The translations under genes were made by a program, and so were the position numbers. This document shows, in pieces, positions 42,994 through 51,419 of a stretch of 59,335 nucleotides of DNA. Under the pieces are notes generated by a model, which did not search any database, was not told the origin of the DNA, and saw only the letters and a program-made list of their open reading frames with translations. The DNA comes from Bacteroidota bacterium (GTDB taxonomy: Bacteria > Bacteroidota > Bacteroidia > Flavobacteriales_F > PHOS-HE28). The stretch lies in NCBI GenBank assembly GCA_023418095.1, contig JAEZDL010000095.1:1-59335 (forward strand), given 5' to 3'. Positions within the stretch are counted from its first letter, which is position 1. Each line of letters starts with the position of its first letter.

Positions 42994-44505
42994 ATGTCCA
43001 AGCACATCGGAAAGGTCGTACAGGTGATCGGGCCTGTAGTTGACGTTCGTTTTGAAGCAGGAAAAGACCTGCCGAACATCTACGACGCACTTCACATCCA
43101 GCGCCCGGATGGCACCACGCTCGTTCTGGAAACACAGAAGCTCACCGGTGAAGACACCGTGCGCGCCATTTCCATGGACAGTACCGATGGCCTCAGCCGC
43201 GGTGCCGAAGTGATCGGCCAGGGCCGCCCGATAAGCATGCCGGTGGGCGATGAAGTGAAGGGAAGGCTCTTCAACGTTACAGGTAATCCGATCGATGGGA
43301 TGAAACCGGTGAACACCGGAAAGACCTACCCGATCCACCGCGAAGCTCCCAAGTTCGAGGAACTCACCACCAGCACGGAAGTGCTTTTCACCGGTATCAA
43401 GGTGATCGATCTGATCGAGCCTTATTCGAAAGGTGGTAAGATCGGATTGTTCGGTGGTGCGGGTGTTGGAAAGACCGTATTGATCCAGGAGTTGATCAAC
43501 AACATCGCGAAAGGCTACAGCGGTTACAGCGTATTCGCCGGTGTTGGTGAGCGGACCCGTGAAGGGAACGATCTGCTTCGCGAAATGATCGAAAGCGGCA
43601 TCGTAAAGTATGGCGAGGAATTCATGCATAGTATGGAGAAAGGCGGATGGGACTTGAGCAAGGTGGATTACAACACGCTCGAGACCAGCCAGGCCACCTT
43701 CATCTTCGGGCAGATGAACGAGCCTCCGGGAGCGCGCGCACGCGTTGCATTGAGCGGTCTCACACTTGCGGAATATTTCCGCGATGGTGATGAAAAGAGC
43801 GGCGGCCGCGACATCCTCTTCTTCGTGGACAACATCTTCCGCTTCACCCAGGCCGGATCGGAAGTTTCCGCCCTGCTCGGCCGGATGCCCTCAGCTGTAG
43901 GTTACCAGCCGACGCTCGCCACGGAAATGGGTGCGATGCAGGAACGGATCACCTCCACCAAGCGTGGATCCATCACTTCGGTACAGGCGGTATACGTGCC
44001 TGCGGATGACTTGACCGATCCAGCGCCGGCAACGACTTTCGCCCACCTCGATGCCACCACGGTATTGAGCCGGAAGATCGCCGAGCTCGGGATCTATCCT
44101 TCCGTGGATCCATTGGATTCCACCAGCCGGATCCTCACTCCTGCCATCGTAGGTGATGAGCATTACAACTGCGCACAGCGCGTGAAGGCAATCCTTCAGC
44201 GCTACAAGGAATTGCAGGACATCATCGCGATCCTTGGAATGGACGAGTTGAGCGAGGACGACAAGCTGGCCGTCAGCCGTGCACGTCGCGTTCAGCGCTT
44301 CCTCTCGCAACCGTTCTTCGTGGCCGAACAGTTCACCGGCCTGCCAGGTGTGATGGTGCCGATCGAAGAAACGATCAAAGGCTTCAATATGATCATGGAT
44401 GGTGCGATGGATGAATATCCTGAAGCGGCGTTCAACCTGAAGGGTACGATCGAAGATGTGATCACCGCCGGTAAGAAGATGCTTGCCGACGCAGCGAAGG
44501 CCTGA
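42994..44505 (+). CDS. atpD: ATP synthase F1 beta subunit
   Basis: 503 residues. Walker A GGAGVGKT (K160-T161), GERTREGNDL with the catalytic Glu, Walker B ILFFVDNIFRFTQAGSEVS, and the C-terminal DELSEDD loop (canonical DELSEED). Catalytic subunit of the rotary ATP synthase on the cytosolic side. Followed 2 bases later by atpC. The other ATP synthase genes are not in the window; a separate atpDC unit is usual in Bacteroidota. Confidence 0.98.
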   Translation: MSKHIGKVVQVIGPVVDVRFEAGKDLPNIYDALHIQRPDGTTLVLETQKLTGEDTVRAISMDSTDGLSRGAEVIGQGRPISMPVGDEVKGRLFNVTGNPIDGMKPVNTGKTYPIHREAPKFEELTTSTEVLFTGIKVIDLIEPYSKGGKIGLFGGAGVGKTVLIQELINNIAKGYSGYSVFAGVGERTREGNDLLREMIESGIVKYGEEFMHSMEKGGWDLSKVDYNTLETSQATFIFGQMNEPPGARARVALSGLTLAEYFRDGDEKSGGRDILFFVDNIFRFTQAGSEVSALLGRMPSAVGYQPTLATEMGAMQERITSTKRGSITSVQAVYVPADDLTDPAPATTFAHLDATTVLSRKIAELGIYPSVDPLDSTSRILTPAIVGDEHYNCAQRVKAILQRYKELQDIIAILGMDELSEDDKLAVSRARRVQRFLSQPFFVAEQFTGLPGVMVPIEETIKGFNMIMDGAMDEYPEAAFNLKGTIEDVITAGKKMLADAAKA

Positions 44506-44507
44506 TC

Positions 44508-44741
44508 ATGCGCGTAGAGATCATCACACCGGACAAGTCACTGTTCCAGGGCGAAGCCACGAGTGTTACGGTCCCCGGCGTGGACGGAAGCATGGGTTTC
44601 CTGGAGAACCATGCGCCGCTGATCACCGTTCTTAAAGCCGGTGATGTGAAGGTGAGATCCGCCAGCGGTGAACAAGTGTTCCCGGTGAAAGGTGGTGTTG
44701 TGGAAGTGTTCGGCAACAAGGTGATGGTGTTGGCCGAGTGA
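44508..44741 (+). CDS. atpC: ATP synthase F1 epsilon subunit, short form
   Basis: 77 residues, only the N-terminal beta-sandwich (VEIITPDKSLFQGEATSVTV, MGFLENHAPLITVLKAGDV, VEVFGNKVMVLAE). The C-terminal helical hairpin found in E. coli epsilon (about 139 residues), which inhibits ATP hydrolysis, is missing. This short form is common in Bacteroidota and implies no epsilon-type inhibition. Two bases after atpD; a terminator follows. Confidence 0.93.
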   Translation: MRVEIITPDKSLFQGEATSVTVPGVDGSMGFLENHAPLITVLKAGDVKVRSASGEQVFPVKGGVVEVFGNKVMVLAE

Positions 44742-44765
44742 ACCCTCTCGATCGGAACGATCATG

Positions 44766-44795
44766 AACGGCGCCGATCTGGCGCCGTTCTCTTTT
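44766..44795 (+). terminator. rho-independent terminator of atpD-atpC
   Basis: AACGGCGCC (44766-44774) and GGCGCCGTT (44780-44788) are exact inverted repeats with a 5-base loop, followed by CTCTTTT. Its position decides the start of the next gene, since an ATG at 44763 would put coding sequence inside the terminator. Confidence 0.9.
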
Positions 44796-44819
44796 CCCAC
44801 CAAGCTGTACCTTCAGTCC

Positions 44820-45071
44820 ATGCCGATCGGTGAGCAATTGCTGAAGAAACTCCAGAAGAAGTACGAACCTTCAAGCCTCGTGGAAGGCCGATCGGGAAAA
44901 CTGGACATCGCGTTCAAGACCGATCACAATGGTGATCCGGTGCTCCTGTTCATTGGAAGAAAAAGTCCGAACGGAAAAGTGATCGGCCAACGATTCGTGC
45001 GCACCTTGATCTTCGATCCCGAAGGGAACAAGATCAAGGATCACTGGGAGCTGAAAGGCCGGGCTTCGTAA
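44820..45071 (+). CDS. small conserved-looking protein, unrecognised
   Basis: 83 residues from the ATG at 44820 (MPIGEQLLKKLQKKYEPSSL). This start is preferred to 44763 because the atpC terminator lies between them. Basic, beta-rich, with KLDIAFKTDHNGDPVLLFIG and FVRTLIFDPEGNKIKDHW; no signal peptide or membrane segment. I do not recognise the family. It ends 4 bases from the stop of the convergent T9SS gene. Confidence 0.6.
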   Translation: MPIGEQLLKKLQKKYEPSSLVEGRSGKLDIAFKTDHNGDPVLLFIGRKSPNGKVIGQRFVRTLIFDPEGNKIKDHWELKGRAS

Positions 45072-45075
45072 CGCA

Positions 45076-46116
45076 TCAGCGTGCGATCGTGAAGCGGCCG
45101 GAATGTTCCGATCCCGGGATCGTGAACGAGTAATTTCCGGGTACCAGCTTCTGCACATCGATCGATTGCCGGTCTGAAGCGATCCTGGATCGCAGCACCA
45201 GCTTTCCGTTCGCATCGAATATCTCAAGTTCCGATCCGATCCTCGCACCCGCGTTCTCGATCGTGAGCAGATCGTTCGCAGGGTTCGGGAACAGCTTCAG
45301 GTCTTCGGCCATGATCGCGTCTTGAACATTCACGGTGCCATCAACAGAATAGATGAAGATGGTCTGGTGCGCGAACGCCGATCCGCCCTGGCGATTGGCA
45401 ACGAGGTAAAGATGTTCATCGAAATAGTGAAGCCCGAAAGGCCGTTGATCATTGTCGATCGGAGTATCGGGAAGGTCGACGAAACCCAGATCGGTCTCAT
45501 CAGCGAGATGGTAGGAATAGATCCGTTCGGTATCGCCATCGAGGTTATCCGTTACATAGAACAGGATATCGCCTTTCACCGCGATGCCGTAGGGCTGATC
45601 CCCTTGCAAGGGCACCGTATCGAGGAACGTGTCCGATCCGGGCATCCACTTGTATGCGTACGCGTGCGGATAATCGTCGGAATCGGGGTAATACATGGTG
45701 AACCAGATCGCACCGCCGCCTGCCTCCTCCAGATCACCGATACCGCTTGAAGGACCAGTGATGCCTGGAGGAAAGGTCCATTCATTGATCTGCGAACCCG
45801 ATAGATCCACCTCATGCAAAGTGGCACCGCTCGTGGTGTAATCGCTTGCGTAGAGGTAGGAATTCTCACGCTTGATCAGTCCATGGTTGAAATCGTGTGG
45901 CGTGGTGACCGATCCCAACAATGTGCCGTCGTGATCTGAAAAATGGATCGCTCCGGATGCATCGGATCCGAGGAAGATCGTATCCGCGGTAACATGAATA
46001 CCCCAAAAGGCCAGGTTCAGCATGCCGGGATAAGGAATGCTGTCGACCAAGGTCTGGGAGCCGGCGTTGAGCGAGATGAGGATCGCAGGTAGGAGAAGGG
46101 ATCTGTTAATACGCAT
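45076..46116 (-). CDS. secreted propeller-like protein with T9SS tail
   Basis: 346 residues, signal peptide MRINRSLLLPAILISLNAGS. Residues about 20-265 have repeated short strand units (FLGSDASGAIHFSDHDGTLLG, GIAVKGDILFYVTDNLDGD, GLHYFDEHLYLVANRQGG) typical of NHL/SMP-30-like propellers. The tail KLFPNPANDLLTIENAG to the end is a T9SS type A sorting domain. A TATTTTCG promoter-like box lies just upstream. Function unknown. Confidence 0.82.
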   Translation of the reverse strand: MRINRSLLLPAILISLNAGSQTLVDSIPYPGMLNLAFWGIHVTADTIFLGSDASGAIHFSDHDGTLLGSVTTPHDFNHGLIKRENSYLYASDYTTSGATLHEVDLSGSQINEWTFPPGITGPSSGIGDLEEAGGGAIWFTMYYPDSDDYPHAYAYKWMPGSDTFLDTVPLQGDQPYGIAVKGDILFYVTDNLDGDTERIYSYHLADETDLGFVDLPDTPIDNDQRPFGLHYFDEHLYLVANRQGGSAFAHQTIFIYSVDGTVNVQDAIMAEDLKLFPNPANDLLTIENAGARIGSELEIFDANGKLVLRSRIASDRQSIDVQKLVPGNYSFTIPGSEHSGRFTIAR

Positions 46117-46160
46117 GGAGGATCAATATGGATCCGAAAATACAACGCCGCGATCGTGGA

Positions 46161-47270
46161 TCACAAAGCGCGAAGCAATGCGTCACCAAAATTCTCCACT
46201 TGATATCGCCGCATTCCCGGCAACGCCGCAAGCGCATCGAGATCGCCTGGCATGGTGCGCGCGATCTCCATCAAAAGTCCGTTCGCAGCAATGATCCCGG
46301 GCCGCAGATCGAATTCCTTCATCATCGCATCGCGCGCGGACTTCAACCGCTTCAACCGCGCTTCATGATCCGGATCCTTCTCCCAGCGCTTCGGCCTCGG
46401 CACGCGCGGCCATTTCTCCTTCGGCAGGTCCCTCCCCTTTTCGATCGCGGCCATGATCCGATCGCCATGCCGTTCGATCAGCTTGGGGTTGATGCCTTTC
46501 ACTTCCATCAGCTCCTTCATGCCCTGCGGCGGATGGGTCGAAAGTGAAAGAAGCACATCGTTGCCGATCACCATGAAAGGCGCCCGGTCCGCCTGTTCTG
46601 CGATGCCATCGCGCCACATGTGCAGTTCGCGCAGGATGGCCAGTTGATGTGGTTTCAGCAGCTTCGCGCCCTTCATCCGCAGGAATGCGGGTTCTTCGTT
46701 CACCGCCAGGTTGAAGGGCGCATCGGTGAGCAACGCGAATTCCTCAACGGCCCATTCCCACCGGTCCTTCCGCTTCAATTTCTCTGCAAGGATGTCGCGC
46801 AGTTCGATCAGGTGCGCGGTGTCGCCCGCGGCATATTCCAACATGTCCACCGGCAGAGGTCGCCGGCTCCAATCAGCCTTCTGGAACTTCTTGTCGACCT
46901 TGATCCCAAGGTAAAGTCCGAGCAATGCGGCGAGACCGATCTCCGGTTCGTTCAATAATTCCGCAGCGACCAATGTATCGAACACGTTCTCCACGCGGAT
47001 ATCGTGGTGGCGCGCAAGGATCCGCAGATCATAGTCCGCATCGTGGATCACCACTTCCATCTGCTTGTCGGCGAGCAATGTGCGCAACGGTGAAAGATCA
47101 TCGATCGACAGAGGATCGATGAGCAGCGTGCGATCACGATCACTGATCTGCACCAGGCATACGCGTTCGCGGTAACGGTGGAAGCTCGATGCCTCTGTAT
47201 CCAGCGCCACGATCTTGCTATCCGCAAGCTGTGAAGCACGTTCCACCAGCGCGGACCGATCGGTGATCAT
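46161..47270 (-). CDS. rnd: ribonuclease D (DEDD 3'-5' exonuclease) with HRDC domain
   Basis: 369 residues from the ATG at 47270; a TTG start 60 bases upstream is open but less likely. DEDD residues: VALDTEASSF (Exo I), VIHDADYDLRIL (Exo II), YAAGDTAHLIEL (Exo III with Y and D). The C-terminal half includes an HRDC domain (LAILRELHMWRDGIAEQADR, KELMEVKGINPKLIERHG). It trims the 3' ends of tRNA and other stable RNAs in the cytosol. Confidence 0.93.
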   Translation of the reverse strand: MITDRSALVERASQLADSKIVALDTEASSFHRYRERVCLVQISDRDRTLLIDPLSIDDLSPLRTLLADKQMEVVIHDADYDLRILARHHDIRVENVFDTLVAAELLNEPEIGLAALLGLYLGIKVDKKFQKADWSRRPLPVDMLEYAAGDTAHLIELRDILAEKLKRKDRWEWAVEEFALLTDAPFNLAVNEEPAFLRMKGAKLLKPHQLAILRELHMWRDGIAEQADRAPFMVIGNDVLLSLSTHPPQGMKELMEVKGINPKLIERHGDRIMAAIEKGRDLPKEKWPRVPRPKRWEKDPDHEARLKRLKSARDAMMKEFDLRPGIIAANGLLMEIARTMPGDLDALAALPGMRRYQVENFGDALLRAL

Positions 47271-47351
47271 ATCGTACTGCGGCACGCTACTTTTCTGCAA
47301 TGGAATGATCGCTCTGCTCAATGGCCGCAATTTACAGGAACTGGAACGGGA

Positions 47352-47732
47352 TCAATGTACATGAGCGGCCGTAAAAAGATTGCGTGCCACACCCCAGAAC
47401 AGCACCGCGACTAGCCAGAACATCACGATCCGATTATCATAAGCCGGGTTCCGATCGAGACGCAACACCTGCGGGGCAAGCCATTGCAGGCCGAGCAGCG
47501 GCAGCGTTATCACCAATGCCGGATTGTGTGCGAACGCTTCGGCGATACGGCCGTGGATCAGATCATGCATAGCACGTTGCGCCCCGCAACCCGGGCATAG
47601 CAGGCCGGTGATGGTGCGGAACGGACACGGAAGAAAACCCTGTGTGGTCGCCGGATCGAAGAGATAGAGCAACGTGAGCGCGATGGTGCCGGCGACAAGC
47701 AGCAGAATGGTTCGGGTACCTGGCCAGCGCAT
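47352..47732 (-). CDS. DUF2752 small membrane protein
   Basis: 126 residues from the ATG at 47732; a TTG 14 codons earlier is also open. The DUF2752 motif CPFRTITGLLCPGCGAQRA, then HDLIHGRIAEAFAHNP, is clear: two Cys and a conserved H-L..G....A...N stretch. Three hydrophobic segments are expected. Function of the family is not known. Same direction as the neighbours manC and rnd. Confidence 0.85.
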   Translation of the reverse strand: MRWPGTRTILLLVAGTIALTLLYLFDPATTQGFLPCPFRTITGLLCPGCGAQRAMHDLIHGRIAEAFAHNPALVITLPLLGLQWLAPQVLRLDRNPAYDNRIVMFWLVAVLFWGVARNLFTAAHVH

Positions 47733-47770
47733 GTGTTGGGCGAAGCTCCGGTGTTCCGGTGGAACGCGGA

Positions 47771-48859
47771 TCAAATGTACCGATCGCCGCTTTCGGCCTG
47801 CAGATCGTTCACGAACTGGCGGATCTTCTGCTCATCGCGTTTCCGGCAGATCAGCAGCGCATCATCGGTGCTCACAACGATCATATCGTCCATCCCCTGC
47901 ATCACGAGCAACCTGTCGTCGTGCATGTGCACCATGTTGTTCGCACAATCGTAGAGCCTGGTGGATCGGCCTACGGCGGCATTGCCTTCCGTGTCCTTTG
48001 GAAGATGGGTGAACAAACTTCCCCATGTACCCAGATCGCTCCATCCGAAATCGCTCACGATCGTGTACACGTTCTTCGCCTTTTCCATGATCCCGTAATC
48101 AACCGAGATGTTCGGGCAATCGGCGTAAGCGCCTTGGATGAAGGTGTGTTCATTCGTGGTCCCATAGGTACCGCGGCCCTCAACGAAGCGCTCCTGCAGT
48201 TGCGGCAGGTGTTCCTTGAAAGCACGATCGATGCTCTTCAACGACCAGATGAAAATACCGGCGTTCCAGAGGAAGTCTCCGCTTTCGATGAAGCTGAGCG
48301 CTGTTGCGTGATCGGGTTTTTCAGTGAAGGTCTTCACCTTCTTGATCAATGGATGTGGTTTTTCCGCTGGAACGAATTGGATGTATCCGTAACCGGTATC
48401 GGGCCGTGTGGGCATGATCCCCAGCGTTACGAGCCGGTCCCCGCTGCGCGCCTGATCCAACGCGAGTGCCACCGTACTTTGGAATTCCTTTTCGTTCAAT
48501 ACCAGGTGATCGCTCGGCGCCACGATGATGCACGCCTCCGGATCGCGCGCCGCGATCACTTCGTTCGCATAGGCCACGCATGGCGCCGTGTTCCGCCTGC
48601 TGGGTTCGGGCAGGATCTGGTGATCGGCCAGATCGGGCAGTTGCTCCTTCACGATCGCGGCGTATTGCGCATTGGTGACCACCAGGATGTTCTCCTTCGG
48701 GCAGATCGCGAGGAAACGATCGTAGGTCATCTGCAACAATGTGCGGCCCAGACCGAGGAAATCGAGGAATTGTTTCGGATAGGCGCTGCGGCTCATCGGC
48801 CAGAAACGGCTGCCAACACCGCCGGCCATGATCACGCACCACGTATGTTCTTTCGTCAT
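47771..48859 (-). CDS. manC: mannose-1-phosphate guanylyltransferase
   Basis: 362 residues; makes GDP-mannose for surface polysaccharide and glycoprotein. The nucleotidyltransferase signature IMAGGVGSRFWPMSRSAYP, then KQFLDFLG with the catalytic Lys, PEPSRRNTAPCVAYA, GYGYIQ, FTEKPDHATA, WNAGIF and SDFGWSDLGTW are all present. The mannose-6-phosphate isomerase domain of bifunctional ManC is absent. ATG at 48859 is used; an ATG at 48883 overlaps the SprT stop as TAATG and would add 8 residues. Confidence 0.92.
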   Translation of the reverse strand: MTKEHTWCVIMAGGVGSRFWPMSRSAYPKQFLDFLGLGRTLLQMTYDRFLAICPKENILVVTNAQYAAIVKEQLPDLADHQILPEPSRRNTAPCVAYANEVIAARDPEACIIVAPSDHLVLNEKEFQSTVALALDQARSGDRLVTLGIMPTRPDTGYGYIQFVPAEKPHPLIKKVKTFTEKPDHATALSFIESGDFLWNAGIFIWSLKSIDRAFKEHLPQLQERFVEGRGTYGTTNEHTFIQGAYADCPNISVDYGIMEKAKNVYTIVSDFGWSDLGTWGSLFTHLPKDTEGNAAVGRSTRLYDCANNMVHMHDDRLLVMQGMDDMIVVSTDDALLICRKRDEQKIRQFVNDLQAESGDRYI

Positions 48860-48882
48860 GTTCGCTTGCTGCAACGAAGGCA

Positions 48883-49515
48883 TTACGACGCCTTGCGCGC
48901 CTGGAGCGGAGTGTGGATATGCACTTCCGCGAGTGGATCGATGAAGTAGGTGCGCCGGTCGTTCAGGCAATGGCACTTGTAACGTTTGCGCAGCTGCGGT
49001 CCCTTCACGAAGATCCGTTCGTTGAACCTGAAGAGCGTGCGCTCTGGCAGTTCCTCCAACAGCGGCCGAGGATCCGCATCGTACTTGCGAAGCACGCGCA
49101 TCAATTCCTGATCGGTGCAACTGCTCGCCGGTGCATCCATGAGATGGCTTTCCAGGGCGCGCAGCACATCGGCCGGAAATACCTGCCGGCTCATGAACGG
49201 CCGCATCAGCCGCGCATACTCGTTCTTCCAGTACGATCCATGCGGATCCTTCCAACGGCGCGTGCGCACATAGGTGGAGTAATGTGCGAACTCGTGGATC
49301 AGCGTAACAAGGAAACCATATTTGTTCAGGTCTGAATTGACGCTGACGCGATGTGGTTGCGTGCGCGTGGCGCTGCGGTAATCACCAAGCTTCGTCTGCC
49401 GTGGCCGCACGATGCGCACCAGCACCGGGTTGCGGCGAAGCCAATGTACCACAACCGGAAAAGCTGCGGCGGGTACATGCCGGCGTAATTGGTCCAGGTC
49501 GGTTGCGAAGGCCAT
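48883..49515 (-). CDS. SprT-like zinc metalloprotease-fold protein
   Basis: 210 residues. SprT-like domain with the zinc-binding HExxH (LIHEFAHYST, about residue 75) and HGSYWKNEYARLM after it, as in SprT/Spartan-type proteins. The C-terminal part (FRFNERIFVKGPQLRKRYKC, CHCLNDRRTYFI) is the short zinc-ribbon-like segment with Cys residues. SprT-like proteins act in the cytosol on DNA-protein crosslinks in eukaryotes; the bacterial role is not established. Stop overlaps a possible manC start (TAATG). Confidence 0.85.
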   Translation of the reverse strand: MAFATDLDQLRRHVPAAAFPVVVHWLRRNPVLVRIVRPRQTKLGDYRSATRTQPHRVSVNSDLNKYGFLVTLIHEFAHYSTYVRTRRWKDPHGSYWKNEYARLMRPFMSRQVFPADVLRALESHLMDAPASSCTDQELMRVLRKYDADPRPLLEELPERTLFRFNERIFVKGPQLRKRYKCHCLNDRRTYFIDPLAEVHIHTPLQARKAS

Positions 49516-49545
49516 CTCTCGATCTATCGATCACCATTTCCTCCT

Positions 49546-49749
49546 TCAGCAATGCTCGGGATAATGAAAGGTGGTGGGGCCGAAATTAGCACGTATCCCA
49601 CGTTGGTCGGGAAGATCGTTCATATTCCATTTCGGACAGTCGCAACCTTTTTTTCTTTTATACTTGGAAGGTTGTGACGCACAACCGGTTGCAAGTATGA
49701 TGATGACAAAAAGTACGACAGTGGAAATATTTATGACAGATCGGCGCAT
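49546..49749 (-). CDS. small cysteine-containing lipoprotein
   Basis: 67 residues. Hydrophobic N-terminus with lipobox LATGC (Cys about 23). The mature part has KRKKGCDCPKWN and a terminal PEHC, so three further Cys, with many Lys and Tyr. It may bind metal or form disulfides in the periplasm; the family was not recognised. A TAATTTTC promoter-like box lies at 49766-49773 upstream. Divergent from mlaE. Confidence 0.6.
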   Translation of the reverse strand: MRRSVINISTVVLFVIIILATGCASQPSKYKRKKGCDCPKWNMNDLPDQRGIRANFGPTTFHYPEHC

Positions 49750-49854
49750 GGCGGCTGTTCCGGGTGAAAATTAGCGAAACCGCCCGTTTCGGTCGCATGT
49801 TTCCACCTTCAACCCCTATTGAACGGCTATTTTAGCCACCTATTGGCATTTTTG

Positions 49855-50595
49855 ATGCAGCTCCTTTATCACATCGGCCGTTATATGCTCCTGCTGAAGG
49901 CTACGTTCAGCCGGCCTGAACGCCTGAAGCTCTATTGGTTACGCACCATCGAAGAAATGGATCTGCTCGGTGTGAAGAGCCTTGGCATCGTAGCCTTGCT
50001 TTCGGTGTTCATGGGCGCGGTGATCACCATACAGACCAGCACGAACATCGATTCGGCCTGGATCCCCGCGTATGTGGTGGGCTTCACTGCGCGCCAGAGC
50101 ACCATCCTCGAATTCAGCCCCACCATCATTTCGCTGATCCTGGCGGGAAAGGTGGGATCGAATATCGCGGCCGAGATCGGATCGATGCGTGTGAACGAAC
50201 AGATCGATGCGCTCGACATCATGGGCGTGAATTCCGCGGGTTACCTCATTCTACCGAAGATCGCCGCTTCCATCCTGATCAATCCGTTCCTGGTGATCAC
50301 AAGCATGTTCCTCAGCATCTTCGGCGGCTGGATGGCCGGTGTAGGGACCGGGATCGTCTCCTCGGTAGATTACGTGTATGGTATCCAGTACGATTTCGAT
50401 CCGTTCACGATCACCTATGCATTGATCAAAACGGTCGTGTTCGCCTTCATCATCGCAACGGTGAGCGCCTACCAGGGCTACTTCACGCGCGGTGGCACCC
50501 GCGAGGTGGGGATCAGCAGCACCAAGGCGGTGGTGTACAGCAACGTGGTGATCCTTATCGCGAACTACGCGCTAACACAAGTGCTGCTCGTATGA
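49855..50595 (+). CDS. mlaE: ABC transporter permease MlaE (lipid asymmetry)
   Basis: 246 residues from the ATG at 49855; a TTG 36 bases upstream is in frame but not conserved in pattern. MlaE-family features: GVKSLGIVALLSVFMGAVIT, AGKVGSNIAAEIGSMRVNEQ (EQIDAL coupling helix), GIVSSVDYVYGIQYDFDPF. Inner-membrane permease that moves phospholipids between inner and outer membrane. Overlaps mlaF at 50592-50595. Confidence 0.93.
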   Translation: MQLLYHIGRYMLLLKATFSRPERLKLYWLRTIEEMDLLGVKSLGIVALLSVFMGAVITIQTSTNIDSAWIPAYVVGFTARQSTILEFSPTIISLILAGKVGSNIAAEIGSMRVNEQIDALDIMGVNSAGYLILPKIAASILINPFLVITSMFLSIFGGWMAGVGTGIVSSVDYVYGIQYDFDPFTITYALIKTVVFAFIIATVSAYQGYFTRGGTREVGISSTKAVVYSNVVILIANYALTQVLLV

Positions 50596-51353
50596 TCGAA
50601 GTGAAGGGAGTGAGCAAGCGCTTCGGCGATCTGCAGGTGCTCACCGATATCAACGCGCAGTTCCGGAAAGGGCTGGTGAACCAGATCATCGGCAAGAGCG
50701 GATCGGGAAAAAGCGTGCTGGCCAAATGCATCGTTGGGCTTCACCGGCCGGAAGAAGGCGTGGTATTGTATGAAGGCCGCTCCTTCCACGATATGGATGC
50801 CGATGAGAAGCGCGAGATCCGCCAGCAGATCGGAATGCTGTTCCAGGGTTCCGCGCTGTTCGACAGCCTTACGGTGATCGAGAACGTGATGTTCCCTCTG
50901 AAGATGTTCAGCAAGGAATCACGCAGGCAGATGGAGGAACGCGCGCACGAATGTCTGCGCCGGGTGAACATCGTGGAGAAGGATAAGCTCTACCCCGCGC
51001 AATTGAGCGGTGGCATGCAGAAACGTGTGGGCATCGCACGGGCGATCGCGATGAACCCGAAATACCTCTTCTGCGATGAACCCAATAGCGGGCTCGATCC
51101 GCAGACCAGCATCCTCATCGATGATCTGATCAAGGAGATCACGGAGGAGTTCGATACCACCACCGTTGTGATCACGCACGACATGAATTCCGTGATGGAG
51201 ATCGGGGACAATATCATCTTCATCCATGAAGGGAAGATGTGGTGGAGCGGCAACCAGAAGGAACTTCTGCAAAGCGATAACAAGGAATTGAACGAGTTCA
51301 TCTTCGCAAGCGGGTTGATGCGTGAAGTGAAGAAAGGGCTTACCGATCGCTGA
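50592..51353 (+). CDS. mlaF: ABC transporter ATP-binding protein MlaF
   Basis: 253 residues from the ATG at 50592, overlapping the mlaE stop (ATGA). Walker A GKSGSGKS, Q-loop MLFQGSALFDSLTV, signature LSGGMQKRVGIARA, Walker B YLFCDEPNSGLDP, H-loop VVITHDMNSV. No MCE-domain MlaD gene follows; the unit ends at a terminator, so the lipid-binding partner is encoded elsewhere. Confidence 0.94.
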   Translation: MIEVKGVSKRFGDLQVLTDINAQFRKGLVNQIIGKSGSGKSVLAKCIVGLHRPEEGVVLYEGRSFHDMDADEKREIRQQIGMLFQGSALFDSLTVIENVMFPLKMFSKESRRQMEERAHECLRRVNIVEKDKLYPAQLSGGMQKRVGIARAIAMNPKYLFCDEPNSGLDPQTSILIDDLIKEITEEFDTTTVVITHDMNSVMEIGDNIIFIHEGKMWWSGNQKELLQSDNKELNEFIFASGLMREVKKGLTDR

Positions 51354-51367
51354 TAGCACCGATCGAG

Positions 51368-51406
51368 AACAAGAAGCCCCGGCGAAATTCGCCGGGGCTT
51401 CTTGTT
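51368..51406. terminator. bidirectional rho-independent terminator
   Basis: An exact 19-bp inverted repeat (51368-51386 and 51388-51406) with GAAGCCCCGGCG as the core, AACAAG at one end and CTTGTT at the other. It sits between mlaF and the convergent T9SS gene. Confidence 0.85.
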
Positions 51407-51419
51407 GAACAGATCCTTC

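Noticed and set aside
39294..43629. Very long minus-strand open frames opposite pyrG, yidC and atpD
   Set aside because: They lie entirely antisense to strongly recognised genes, have His/Arg-rich composition with no domain pattern, and arise from the codon bias of the true genes.
48884..49255. Upstream extension of the mannose-1-phosphate guanylyltransferase frame
   Set aside because: It lies inside the SprT-like gene in another frame and precedes the normal N-terminus of the enzyme.
49935..50591. Long upstream extension of the mlaF frame over mlaE
   Set aside because: It is out of frame with the strongly recognised mlaE; mlaF homology begins at the ATG at 50592.
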